Positions 17,235 through 25,335 of a stretch of DNA of 62,933 nucleotides are shown here, piece by piece. How positions within the stretch are numbered: the stretch's first letter is position 1; every line of letters begins with the position of its first letter. Source of the DNA: Gammaproteobacteria bacterium (GTDB taxonomy: Bacteria > Pseudomonadota > Gammaproteobacteria > UBA6429 > Thiohalophilaceae). The notes below the pieces were generated by a model. That model was not told the origin of the DNA. It searched no databases and saw only the letters and a list, made by a program, of their open reading frames with translations. The position numbers and the translations under genes were made by a program. The stretch is taken from assembly GCA_026197095.1 (NCBI GenBank), contig JAPHTF010000108.1, positions 1 through 62,933 on the forward strand, in the 5' to 3' direction.

Positions 17235-18566
17235 TTGTTATTGTTCAAGCAGAAAACAAATAATCCACTTGTTAGCCATTGGCTGGCAGGTGGATTGTTT
17301 TTTATATCAGCCGCATTTATTTCTTTTTCTGTTCATGCAGAAGAAATTAAAGTCACGCCGGGCAGTGGTAAGTTACAGGCTGCTATAAATTCAGCCCGTA
17401 AGGGTGACACGCTAATTCTTAAGCCTGGGATATATTCGGGTTCTATAAATATTGATCGTAGCCTGACACTTTTAGGAAGTCAGGACAGTATTATTGATGG
17501 AGAAGGAACTGGGCATGTTGTTGTCATATCCGCAGCCAATGTTCGGGTGAAAGGTTTCACTATCCAGCACTCAGGTAACAACTTGAATACTGAGGACAGT
17601 GCAATATTTGTAACCGTGAAAGGTGATAATGCACGTATTGAAAATAATTATTTTAAAAACAACCTGATTGGTGTTTATTTAAAAGGCCCAAAGTCCGCGA
17701 TTGTGAGTGACAATATTATTATTGGTAGTCAATTTCATCGCGTTAATGATCGCGGCAATGGTGTTTACTTATGGAACACACCTGGTTCAGTTATTAAAAA
17801 TAATGATATACGTTATGGGCGTGATGGCATATTTGTTAATGTCAGCCAAAACAATATTTTTGATGGCAACCGTTTAAGTGATTTACGTTTTGCCATTCAC
17901 TACATGTATACCAATAACAGTGAAGTTAAAAACAATGTTTCAATTAATAACAATGTGGGCTATGCCTTAATGTTTTCTCACCATATTGTTGCAAAGAATA
18001 ATCAATCAATTGGGGATAATGAACGAGGTTTATTTTTTAACTTTACCAATTACTCTACGATTGAAGGCAATAGCGTAAGTGGAGGCACAGAAAAATGTGT
18101 TTTTATTTATAATGCTAATTTTAATGCCATTAATAATAATTCATTTGCAGACTGTGACATTGGTATTCATTTTACTGCTGGATCTGAAAGTAATAAAATT
18201 TATTCAAATGCCTTTATTAATAACCGCACTCAGGTAAAGTACGTTGGCACCCGATATATCGAATGGTCTAATGCAGGTAAAGGAAATTACTGGAGTGATA
18301 ATGCTGCATTTGATATTGATAAAAATGGTATAGCCGATCAGCCGTATCGCCCAAATGATCTTGTTGATCAGATTGTTTGGCGTCACCCTATGGCAAAGTT
18401 ATTATTGAATAGCCCATCTGTACAAATATTAAAATGGGCGCAGTCTGAATTTCCGGGACTGCATCCGGGTGGTGTGACAGATAGCGTACCATTAATGTTA
18501 GCTCCAGAAATCAATAATGTTGTAAACAGTAAAGAAAAGCGAAAAGTAGAATTAATCAATGGCTGA
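17235..18566 (+). CDS. nosD: NosD, periplasmic copper-site maturation protein
   Basis: NosD, with NosF and NosY, forms the ABC complex that helps assemble the CuZ site of NosZ. The protein shows the right-handed beta-helix (CASH/PbH1) repeat pattern, with many N-I-I/N-N motifs, for example ADNARIENNYF-like turns over residues 90-330. A signal peptide ends at VHA before EEIKVTPG. No ATG gives a good start: the frame is open back into nosZ (ATG at 17139), but that would put the signal peptide about 35 residues in. TTG at 17235 or 17241 gives a normal signal peptide and is preferred, perhaps by coupling to nosZ translation. It overlaps nosF by 8 bases. Confidence 0.9.
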   Translation: MLLFKQKTNNPLVSHWLAGGLFFISAAFISFSVHAEEIKVTPGSGKLQAAINSARKGDTLILKPGIYSGSINIDRSLTLLGSQDSIIDGEGTGHVVVISAANVRVKGFTIQHSGNNLNTEDSAIFVTVKGDNARIENNYFKNNLIGVYLKGPKSAIVSDNIIIGSQFHRVNDRGNGVYLWNTPGSVIKNNDIRYGRDGIFVNVSQNNIFDGNRLSDLRFAIHYMYTNNSEVKNNVSINNNVGYALMFSHHIVAKNNQSIGDNERGLFFNFTNYSTIEGNSVSGGTEKCVFIYNANFNAINNNSFADCDIGIHFTAGSESNKIYSNAFINNRTQVKYVGTRYIEWSNAGKGNYWSDNAAFDIDKNGIADQPYRPNDLVDQIVWRHPMAKLLLNSPSVQILKWAQSEFPGLHPGGVTDSVPLMLAPEINNVVNSKEKRKVELING

Positions 18567-19506
18567 GAAAGAAGTTAGAGCTAACAATATTATTTCATTA
18601 GAATCGGTAAGAAAGCAGTATGGTAAAGATACAGTCTTACATGATATTAATTTTAATGTGCAGGCGGGTGAAAGCATTGTTTTAGTTGGCCATAATGGTG
18701 CGGGTAAAACAACTTTAATGAAATTGATGTTAGGTTTAACACGGCCTACCTCCGGAACGGTTGAAGTTTTAAAAGGTAATCCGGTTTTAAGTACAGCAGT
18801 AGAGCAACGTCTTTCATTAGGTTATTTACCAGAGAGTGTTGCTTTTTATGATGCAATGACTGGCCGGGAAGTCCTCAGTTTTTATGCTGCTCTTAAAGGT
18901 GCATCCCAGCAGGAGTGCAGTAATTTATTAGAGTTAGTTGGATTGAGTGATGCATCGAAACGAAAAGTAGCGACCTATTCAAAAGGGATGCGGCAACGGC
19001 TCGGTTTAGCACAAGCTATGTTGGGTGATCCTCAGTTATTATTTCTTGATGAACCAACCACAGGTCTTGACCCTTTATTAAGGCAACATTTTTATGAGTT
19101 GATTGATAAGCAACATAAAAAGGGTGCCACATCGATAATTTCATCTCATGCCTTAAGTGAAGTGGAAGCAAGAGCAAATCGTTTTGTCATTTTGAAAAAA
19201 GGTGTTCTGGTGGCTTGTGGAACATTAGATGAGCTTTATCAGCAAGTTAGTTTACCCACACGTATAAATTTAAAAGTGCAGGCCGGGCAGGCTTCTGTTG
19301 TTGCTGAACGTTTAGGTTCAGATGCGCGTATTCAGAAAGTGAACGAGCTTGATAAAGATGGCTTAACCTTATTGTGTAGTAAACAGGAAAAAATGCCTTT
19401 AATTCGTTACATCAGTAACCTGGGTGAGGTTGTTCAGGATATGCAGGTGATCCCTCCTCGACTCGATGAAATCTATAGTTACTTTATGAGCGGGGCAACA
19501 GCATGA
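18559..19506 (+). CDS. nosF: NosF, ABC transporter ATPase for N2O reductase maturation
   Basis: This 315-residue cytoplasmic ATPase pairs with NosY. Walker A is GHNGAGKTTLMKL (about residues 37-49), the signature is YSKGMRQRLGLAQAM, and Walker B is LLFLDEPTTGLDP, followed by the switch His in SSHALSE. The C-terminal roughly 100 residues are the usual NosF-type extension. Its ATG lies inside the end of nosD, and its stop overlaps the nosY start (ATGA), so translation is coupled across nosDFY. Confidence 0.96.
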   Translation: MAEKEVRANNIISLESVRKQYGKDTVLHDINFNVQAGESIVLVGHNGAGKTTLMKLMLGLTRPTSGTVEVLKGNPVLSTAVEQRLSLGYLPESVAFYDAMTGREVLSFYAALKGASQQECSNLLELVGLSDASKRKVATYSKGMRQRLGLAQAMLGDPQLLFLDEPTTGLDPLLRQHFYELIDKQHKKGATSIISSHALSEVEARANRFVILKKGVLVACGTLDELYQQVSLPTRINLKVQAGQASVVAERLGSDARIQKVNELDKDGLTLLCSKQEKMPLIRYISNLGEVVQDMQVIPPRLDEIYSYFMSGATA

Positions 19507-20330
19507 AAATGATCTGGATCCTCGCACTTAAAGAGTTACGCGATGGTTTGCGAAATCGCTGGATAGCATCTGCCATTTTATTACTGGCAACACTAGCCAT
19601 TGTTTTATCGTTAATGGGTTCAGCACCAACGGGCTCAGTAAAAGTAAGTGCGCTCGATATTACGGTCATTAATCTTGCCAGTTTAAGTGTATATTTAATT
19701 CCCCTTATTGCATTAATGCTGTCGTTCGATGCCCTAGTGGGTGAGTTTGAACGAGGTACCATGTTGTTACTACTGACTTACCCGGTGACACGGTGGCAAG
19801 TTATTATGGGTAAATTTGCTGGTCATGTATTGATTCTCTTTATTGCTATTTTTGCAGGTTATGGCCTTGCTTTATTATTTATGGTGGTGATGAGTGGAGG
19901 TGATTTTGCAGGTTGGCAAGCTTATTTTACCATGATGACGAGTTCGCTTTTACTTGGCGCGGTATTTGTTGCCCTGGGTTACCTGGTGAGTGTCCTGGTT
20001 AAAGAGAGAGCCACAGCAATAGGAAGTGCTATGGGTTTATGGTTAATTTTTGTTGTCTTATATGATCTGCTTTTATTCGGTGCATTATTACTTGATAAGC
20101 AACAGGTGATAGGGCAGAAATTATTTTCAACATTAATGCTCATCAGCCCGACGGACAGTTATCGTATTTTGAATCTCAGTATGTCTGAGGGTGTGAGTCA
20201 GTCTGCCGGTATTGCAGGCATAGCAAGTAATGCCGGTATGAGCACAGAGCTCTTACTGAGTGTTATGTTGTTATGGGTCATTATACCGTTAACAACCACG
20301 CTATATCTTTTTCAGCGACGCGAGCTCTAG
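19503..20330 (+). CDS. nosY: NosY, ABC-2 type permease for N2O reductase maturation
   Basis: This 275-residue inner-membrane protein has six hydrophobic segments and the ABC-2 pattern of a large periplasmic-facing start followed by FDALVGEFERGTMLLLLTYPVTR. It is the membrane partner of NosF, joining the ATPase to periplasmic NosD. It overlaps nosF by 4 bases. The length is typical. Confidence 0.95.
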   Translation: MKMIWILALKELRDGLRNRWIASAILLLATLAIVLSLMGSAPTGSVKVSALDITVINLASLSVYLIPLIALMLSFDALVGEFERGTMLLLLTYPVTRWQVIMGKFAGHVLILFIAIFAGYGLALLFMVVMSGGDFAGWQAYFTMMTSSLLLGAVFVALGYLVSVLVKERATAIGSAMGLWLIFVVLYDLLLFGALLLDKQQVIGQKLFSTLMLISPTDSYRILNLSMSEGVSQSAGIAGIASNAGMSTELLLSVMLLWVIIPLTTTLYLFQRREL

Positions 20331-20379
20331 TCTTAAATTCACAATTTTAAGTCTTAAATAAATTTAATGGGTAATCATT

Positions 20380-20868
20380 ATGTATAAATTTCTTATATTG
20401 TTTTTAGGCGTATTTCTGGTGGCTTGTGAAAAAGCCCCTCCAGCAGAAGTGCCGGTTGCACAAACTCTCACACGTGAAGCCAATGGTTATTATTGCTTAA
20501 TGACGGTGGTTTATCATGATGGACCCAAGGGGCAGATTATTCTCGATGATGGCAAAGTATTGTGGTTTACATCCGTGCGGGACACGATTTCATTTACTTT
20601 GTCACCCGAAGAACCTAAAAACATTGCTGCTATCTATGTGAATGATATGGCTGATGCAGATTGGGAGAAACCTGGATTCGATAACTGGATAGATGCACAT
20701 ACTGCCTGGTATGTTTTGGGCAGTAATAAAGCTGGCGGAATGGGTGCACCAGAAACAGTGCCTTTTTCAACTAAAGCAAAAGCTGAAGTTTTTGTCGCTA
20801 AACATGGTGGAACAATTCACAAATTTGATGCGATTCCAAAAGATTATATTGTGAAAACAGCCAGTTAA
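20380..20868 (+). CDS. nosL: NosL, copper-binding lipoprotein
   Basis: This 162-residue lipoprotein has the signal MYKFLILFLGVFLVAC, lipidated at the Cys. NosL binds Cu(I) and delivers it for NosZ assembly. The mature part carries the conserved YYCLMTVVYHDGPKGQI segment with a Cys-x-Met pair, and later MGAPETVPFSTKAKAEVF, both family hallmarks. It follows nosY after 49 bases and is the last nos gene here. Downstream, a GGAGC/GCTCC hairpin near 20910 lacks a T-tract, so the terminator is unclear. Confidence 0.94.
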   Translation: MYKFLILFLGVFLVACEKAPPAEVPVAQTLTREANGYYCLMTVVYHDGPKGQIILDDGKVLWFTSVRDTISFTLSPEEPKNIAAIYVNDMADADWEKPGFDNWIDAHTAWYVLGSNKAGGMGAPETVPFSTKAKAEVFVAKHGGTIHKFDAIPKDYIVKTAS

Positions 20869-20999
20869 TTTTCACAAAGGTGCTTTTATTTAGCCTGAAT
20901 CTATTTTGGAGCTATCATGCTCCGGGGCCATAGGAATAGTATAAATCTATCCTGCTGCCTGGCTTCTCATAGAGCCTGCTCTCTCTTGGCAACAGGTTA

Positions 21000-21617
21000 T
21001 TAGGTCGGGAAATCTAGCCACTGATCGAGCACTGATTGCGCTTCTTCTAACCCCGTGCCTTTGAGTGAGGAGAAGAGTTGAACGCTGACATTGGCCAGTT
21101 CAGCAATGTCACGTTTTACCTTTAGGAGTGAGTTTTGAGCTGCCCCACGCTTGAGCTTGTCGGCTTTAGTCAGCAAGATATGGACAGGCATATTAACGTG
21201 TATGCTCCATTGCAGCATTTGTTGGTCAAATTCGGTTAAGGGGTGGCGTACGTCCATTAACAGGATAAGTCCTTGTAAAGATTGACGTTCTCGCAGATAT
21301 TTTTCCAGTTGTATGGCCCACTCCTGCTTTACTTTATCGGGAACCTTGGCAAAGCCATACCCCGGTAAATCGACCAGGCGTCGATCATCGTCAAGACGGA
21401 AAAAAACCAGGTGCTGGGTGCGGCCGGGCGTCTTACTAATACGGGCCAGTGATTTCTGGCAGGTTATCCGATTCAAAGCACTGGATTTACCGGCATTTGA
21501 GCGCCCGGCAAAGGCCACTTCGCGACCAATATCTTCAGGGGCCTGTTCAGGTTTAGGTACACTTTTCTCAAACTGTGCAATATTGTAACGAGCGGGGTTG
21601 TTTTTAGACTTGGTCAA
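21000..21617 (-). CDS. engB: Ribosome-biogenesis GTPase EngB/YsxC (YihA)
   Basis: This 205-residue essential-type GTPase acts in large-subunit ribosome assembly. The G motifs are complete: [14 protein letters not shown] (G1), [12 protein letters not shown] (G2), [11 protein letters not shown] (G3) and LLTKADKL (G4). A short N-terminal extension of about 15 residues precedes the core. It is encoded opposite to the nos operon and divergent from the cytochrome c5 gene. In Pseudomonas it sits between polA and the c5/c4 genes; here the nos block is interposed. Confidence 0.97.
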   Translation of the reverse strand: MTKSKNNPARYNIAQFEKSVPKPEQAPEDIGREVAFAGRSNAGKSSALNRITCQKSLARISKTPGRTQHLVFFRLDDDRRLVDLPGYGFAKVPDKVKQEWAIQLEKYLRERQSLQGLILLMDVRHPLTEFDQQMLQWSIHVNMPVHILLTKADKLKRGAAQNSLLKVKRDIAELANVSVQLFSSLKGTGLEEAQSVLDQWLDFPT

Positions 21618-21695
21618 ATTTGTTCACCGGTTATGTGATAAGTATGCTCTGGGGTATAATAATCAGAATTTTAGGTTGTATCGCTAGATTACGTA

Positions 21696-21701
21696 TATAA
21701 T
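21696..21701 (+). promoter_or_regulatory. Probable -10 element of the first cytochrome c5 gene
   Basis: A consensus TATAAT lies about 100 bases before the start codon. The -35 region is weak (GTTG about 17 bases upstream). The resulting leader would contain a CCACC/GGTGG hairpin (about 21704-21725) and the conserved inverted repeat at 21747-21768. Confidence 0.45.
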
Positions 21702-21746
21702 GCCACCCAAGATTTTTAGGTGGTTCCTGAACCAAATGCCATTTTA

Positions 21747-21768
21747 GCATGTCATAAACAGAACATGC
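21747..21768 (+). repeat. Conserved 22-base inverted repeat upstream of cytochrome c5 copy 1
   Basis: GCATGT (21747-21752) and ACATGC (21763-21768) are inverted arms around CATAAACAGA. Nearly the same 22 bases recur at 22173-22194, before the second c5 gene. The repeat lies 35 bases before the start codon, so it may be an operator or a leader hairpin. Confidence 0.6.
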
Positions 21769-21802
21769 GCACAGAATTTAATTAAGACGTAGAGGTTTTA
21801 TA

Positions 21803-22105
21803 ATGAAAAAATTAGTTTCAGTTTCAATCGCAGTAGTTTCCTTATTAGGCATGATGTCTGCTGTACAAGCGGACGTTAAGACTTACCGCACAGCATGTGC
21901 AGCTTGTCACGCATATGGCGCACCAGGCCCAAAAGTAGGTGATAAAGCGGCGTGGAAAGATCGCATTGCTAAAGGTATGGATGCTTTATATACCAGCGCA
22001 CTTAAAGGTACTGCTAAGGGTATGCCCCCTAAAGGTGGTCGCATGGATTTATCGGATGCAGAAATTAAAGCTACAGTTGATTACATGGTTGCTGAATCTA
22101 AATAA
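21803..22105 (+). CDS. Cytochrome c5 family monoheme protein, copy 1
   Basis: This 100-residue periplasmic electron carrier has a signal peptide (cleavage after VQA) and one heme site, CAACH at about residue 33. The distal methionine lies in GTAKGMPPKGG, and the C-terminal helix in ATVDYMVAESK is the usual class I cytochrome c helix. It is very similar to the next gene (CQACH). Periplasmic c5-type carriers can pass electrons to terminal reductases; delivery to NosZ here is inference. It is likely matured by the CcsBA system encoded downstream. Confidence 0.94.
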   Translation: MKKLVSVSIAVVSLLGMMSAVQADVKTYRTACAACHAYGAPGPKVGDKAAWKDRIAKGMDALYTSALKGTAKGMPPKGGRMDLSDAEIKATVDYMVAESK

Positions 22106-22127
22106 TATTAATGGTCGTTAATCTCAC

Positions 22128-22160
22128 ATGGTTTATAAAACGTTGATTGCAGATTGCGAC
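22128..22160 (+). pseudogene. Remnant of the start of a cytochrome c4 gene
   Basis: Right after cytochrome c5 copy 1, an ATG at 22128 reads MVYKTLIA before the match fades. It closely matches the true c4 gene (MIYKTLIA at 22580), including the upstream GTTAAT...CTC...CATG context. The c4 remnant is only about 33 bases long. It shows that a unit of c5 plus the c4 start was tandemly duplicated, leaving a truncated copy between the two c5 genes. Confidence 0.65.
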
Positions 22161-22172
22161 CTATCTACTTTG

Positions 22173-22194
22173 GCATGTCACAAACAGAACATAT
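22173..22194 (+). repeat. Conserved 22-base inverted repeat upstream of cytochrome c5 copy 2
   Basis: GCATGT (22173-22178) and ACATAT (22189-22194) flank CACAAACAGA, almost identical to the element at 21747-21768. The spacer is conserved better than surrounding noncoding bases, suggesting function rather than mere duplication. It sits about 49 bases before the start codon. Confidence 0.55.
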
Positions 22195-22242
22195 GTAGAG
22201 AAATTAATATAAAATAATTGAATATTTGCTAAGGAGTTTACA

Positions 22243-22545
22243 ATGAAAAAATTAGCTTCAGTATCAATTGCTACAGTTGCTTTAATGAGCATGATGTCTT
22301 CAGCACAAGCTGATATCAAAACATATCGTACTGCATGTCAGGCTTGTCACATGACGGGTGCTGCGAATGCACCAAAACTAGGTGATAAAGCAGCATGGGC
22401 ACCACGTATTGCCCAAGGGATGGATACATTAGTCATGCATGCTACTAAAGGTTTTAAAGCTATGCCTCCTAAAGGCGGCCGTATGAACCTGACAGATGAT
22501 CAAATAAAATCAACAGTTGCTTACATGGTTGACGAATCTAAATAA
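22243..22545 (+). CDS. Cytochrome c5 family monoheme protein, copy 2
   Basis: This 100-residue tandem paralogue of the preceding gene has a signal peptide (after AQA), heme site CQACH, distal Met in FKAMPPKGGRMN and C-terminal helix STVAYMVDESK. The sequence between the heme and Met differs somewhat (MTGAANAPKLG against YGAPGPKVG), so the copies may have diverged in redox partner. It is followed by cytochrome c4 after 34 bases, probably in one transcript. Confidence 0.94.
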   Translation: MKKLASVSIATVALMSMMSSAQADIKTYRTACQACHMTGAANAPKLGDKAAWAPRIAQGMDTLVMHATKGFKAMPPKGGRMNLTDDQIKSTVAYMVDESK

Positions 22546-22579
22546 ATAAATTAATAAATTTAAGGGTAGTTAATTTCTC

Positions 22580-23185
22580 ATGATATATAAAACTTTAATC
22601 GCCATTGTTGCTTCAATGGCATTAACGGGTGTTAGCGTTGCCGCAGGTGATGCAACAGCAGGTAAAGCGAAATCAGTAAGTTGTGCTGCTTGCCATGGTG
22701 CTGATGGTAATAGTGCAAATCCAACATGGCCTAAACTTGCTGGACAAAGCGCATCATATATCGTCAAGCAATTGGCTGACTTTAAAGATAAAAAACGTAA
22801 TGATCCATTAATGAGTTTTCAGGCAGCAGCCTTGAGTTCACAGGATATGGATGATCTTGCGGCATATTTTTCAAGTCAACCTGGTTCACAAGGTGCAGCT
22901 GATGAGAAGTTAGCCGCAGCAGGTGCAAAACTATATCGTGGTGGCAACAAGAAAAAAGGTGTTGCAGCATGTATCGCGTGTCACGGCCCGACTGGAGCAG
23001 GTAACCCAGCAGCGAAATTTCCAATGTTAAGTGGCCAACACGCTGCATACATTGAAAAAGCAATGAAAGATTTTCGTGAAGGTGCACGTAATAATGATAT
23101 GAATAAAATGATGCAAAGTGTTGCAGAAAAAATGAGCGACAAAGAAATACAAGCTGTTGCTTCATACATTTCTGGTTTACATTAA
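22580..23185 (+). CDS. Cytochrome c4 (diheme)
   Basis: This 201-residue periplasmic diheme cytochrome has a signal peptide, then two similar class I domains: CAACH at about residue 35 and CIACH at about 132. The distal Met ligands lie in NDPLMSFQAA and DMNKMMQS. Cytochrome c4 carries electrons from the bc1 complex to terminal oxidases in gammaproteobacteria. The c5-c4 order after engB matches Pseudomonas. A bidirectional terminator follows. Confidence 0.96.
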   Translation: MIYKTLIAIVASMALTGVSVAAGDATAGKAKSVSCAACHGADGNSANPTWPKLAGQSASYIVKQLADFKDKKRNDPLMSFQAAALSSQDMDDLAAYFSSQPGSQGAADEKLAAAGAKLYRGGNKKKGVAACIACHGPTGAGNPAAKFPMLSGQHAAYIEKAMKDFREGARNNDMNKMMQSVAEKMSDKEIQAVASYISGLH

Positions 23186-23234
23186 TTCATTATTTTTTAG
23201 CCCTTCCGGGTTTGCTAAAGATGAATAAACATAA

Positions 23235-23266
23235 AAAAGGGCGGTTAATAAACCGCCCTTTTTTAT
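23235..23266. terminator. Bidirectional intrinsic terminator after cytochrome c4
   Basis: GGGCGGTT (23239-23246) pairs with AACCGCCC (23251-23258), flanked by an A-run on the left and a T-run on the right, so it can act on both strands. Confidence 0.9.
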
Positions 23267-23300
23267 GTGTCTTGTTTAATAAAGTGAAAAGAAAATCGCT

Positions 23301-25301
23301 GTGAATAAACCTAATAAAAAACATTCTCGTCTGGATATAATTCTTGAGTTTTTTGGCTCAATGAATTTAGCCATTACAATACTTGTTGCGATTGCTTTTG
23401 CTTCAGTCATAGGGACAGTATTACAGCAAAACCAGCCTTATAATGATTACATCATTAAGTTCGGCCCGTTCTGGCATGAAGTTTTTCAAACACTGGGTTT
23501 ATATAATATTTATGGCGCCTTGTGGTTTCTCGCGTTATTAATTTTTCTGGTTTTAAGCACCAGTGTTTGTATTTATCGAAATACACCAATCATGTTGCGA
23601 GATATGCAGCAGTTTCGATTAAACGTAAAAGAAAAATCCTTACGCTTAATGAGCAATACACAATCGTGGACAACTGAAAAAAAAGCAGAAGAAGTCGAAA
23701 AAATTATACAGCATTTTTTAAAGCTAAAAGGTTTTCGTACGCGTATTAAAGATCATGAAGATCATCGTGTTATCGCGGGTATGAAAGGTCGCTGGAATCG
23801 TAGCGGCTACATATTCACCCATGTTGGAATTATTGTTCTTTGTATTGGCAGCTTTCTTGATGGTGGTTTTGGTTTAACGATTAAAGAATGGACAGGCCAA
23901 ATTATTCCTGAAACCAGGGATATTCGTGCGGATAAAGTACCTAAAATATCACGCTTAAAACCTCAGGACTCCATTTCATTCAGAGGATCTATTTCATTAC
24001 CTGAAGGCGGCTCAAGCAATATTGTATTTTTAAATGTAAGAGATGGTTACCTGGTTCAGGAGCTTCCTTTTGCTATTGAATTAAAAGATTTTCGTGTAGA
24101 ACATTACACCTCAGGTATGCCTAAATCATTCGAAAGCGATCTTATTATTCATGATGATCAACTTGATGAACCTTTAGAACAAACGATCTCAGTAAACCAT
24201 CCGTTAATTTATCGTGGTTATGCTTTATACCAGGCAAGCTTTGGTGATGGTGGTTCGAATCTTACATTACGTGCATGGCCATTTCATAGCCAAAAACTTC
24301 AAACACTGGATATAGATATTGCGGTAAAAGAAAACCGTAGTTTAAATACTTTATTTGGAAAATATCGACTTGAAGTGGATGACTTTAAAATGTTCAACAT
24401 TTTTCCAAATACAGAAGAAGAAAAAGCCGTAACAGGAAAACGTTTTAAGAACTTTGGCCCAAGTTTTACTTTCAAGGTGCGTGATGCCAGTGGTGTTGCA
24501 AATGAATACCATAATTACATGTTGCCGGTGACACAAGATAAGCGTCGTTTTTACCTTTCGGGTATGCGCAGTACTGTTGCTGAACCTTTTCGCTATTTAC
24601 ATATACCGGCTGACAATAAAGACAGTTTAGATCGTTTTATGGCCTTTCATGCTTTATTACATGATCCAATAAGAGCGAAACGAATTGCGCAAGACAGTGT
24701 CAAAGCGGCAATGAGTGATGTAAATAAAACAGATAAAAAATTGCAAGACGACGTTGTTAATTCAATGATGAATTTATTAACCCTGTTTAACCAGGGGGGA
24801 TATAGTGCGATTGAACGGGATATTAAAAATAAAGTCCCTAAAGACAAGCAGGTTGATGTTGCGCAAGCCTATGTTAAGATTTTACAGAATCTTTTGCAGA
24901 ACACATATATTGCTTTGTTAAAGCAGGAAGGCGTAGAGACTGAAAAAGATGTCAGTGATTTCGATAACCAGTTTTATGAAGATGCTATTTCAGCTTTCGC
25001 GGGAATTGGTGCCTATGGCTCCCCTGTTTATCTTCAGCTTGCAGATTTTAAACATCGTGAATCTTCTGGAATTCAAATTACCCGTCATCCCGGACAGAAT
25101 ATTTTTTACCTGGGTTGTTTAATGTTAATCATCGGTATTTTTATGATGTTTTATATTTCATATCAACGTATCTGGCTAATATTAAAACCTGAAAATGGAC
25201 AGTTAATGATTACATTTGCTGGCTCGGGCAATCGAAATCAACGTGACTTTGCTGTAGAGTTTGAACAGTTGAAAAGTCATGCAGTAAAAATTACATCATG
25301 A
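23301..25301 (+). CDS. Cytochrome c biogenesis protein ResB/CcsB
   Basis: ResB (also called CcsB) is the large partner of CcsA in System II heme delivery to apocytochromes c. The 666-residue protein has N-terminal membrane helices (about residues 20-45 and 70-92), another at about 165-185, a long periplasmic domain, and a final helix near 615-635. The start codon is GTG. Conserved stretches include FGSMNLAITILVAIAFASVIGT and the NHPLIYRGYALYQASFG segment. It is followed by ccsA after 34 bases, the normal pair. Because the System I ccm genes are not here, this pair probably matures the c5, c4 and other cytochromes. Confidence 0.94.
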   Translation: MNKPNKKHSRLDIILEFFGSMNLAITILVAIAFASVIGTVLQQNQPYNDYIIKFGPFWHEVFQTLGLYNIYGALWFLALLIFLVLSTSVCIYRNTPIMLRDMQQFRLNVKEKSLRLMSNTQSWTTEKKAEEVEKIIQHFLKLKGFRTRIKDHEDHRVIAGMKGRWNRSGYIFTHVGIIVLCIGSFLDGGFGLTIKEWTGQIIPETRDIRADKVPKISRLKPQDSISFRGSISLPEGGSSNIVFLNVRDGYLVQELPFAIELKDFRVEHYTSGMPKSFESDLIIHDDQLDEPLEQTISVNHPLIYRGYALYQASFGDGGSNLTLRAWPFHSQKLQTLDIDIAVKENRSLNTLFGKYRLEVDDFKMFNIFPNTEEEKAVTGKRFKNFGPSFTFKVRDASGVANEYHNYMLPVTQDKRRFYLSGMRSTVAEPFRYLHIPADNKDSLDRFMAFHALLHDPIRAKRIAQDSVKAAMSDVNKTDKKLQDDVVNSMMNLLTLFNQGGYSAIERDIKNKVPKDKQVDVAQAYVKILQNLLQNTYIALLKQEGVETEKDVSDFDNQFYEDAISAFAGIGAYGSPVYLQLADFKHRESSGIQITRHPGQNIFYLGCLMLIIGIFMMFYISYQRIWLILKPENGQLMITFAGSGNRNQRDFAVEFEQLKSHAVKITS

Positions 25302-25335
25302 GATGTTTAATTAAGTACAAGGTAAGGTAAGAAAA

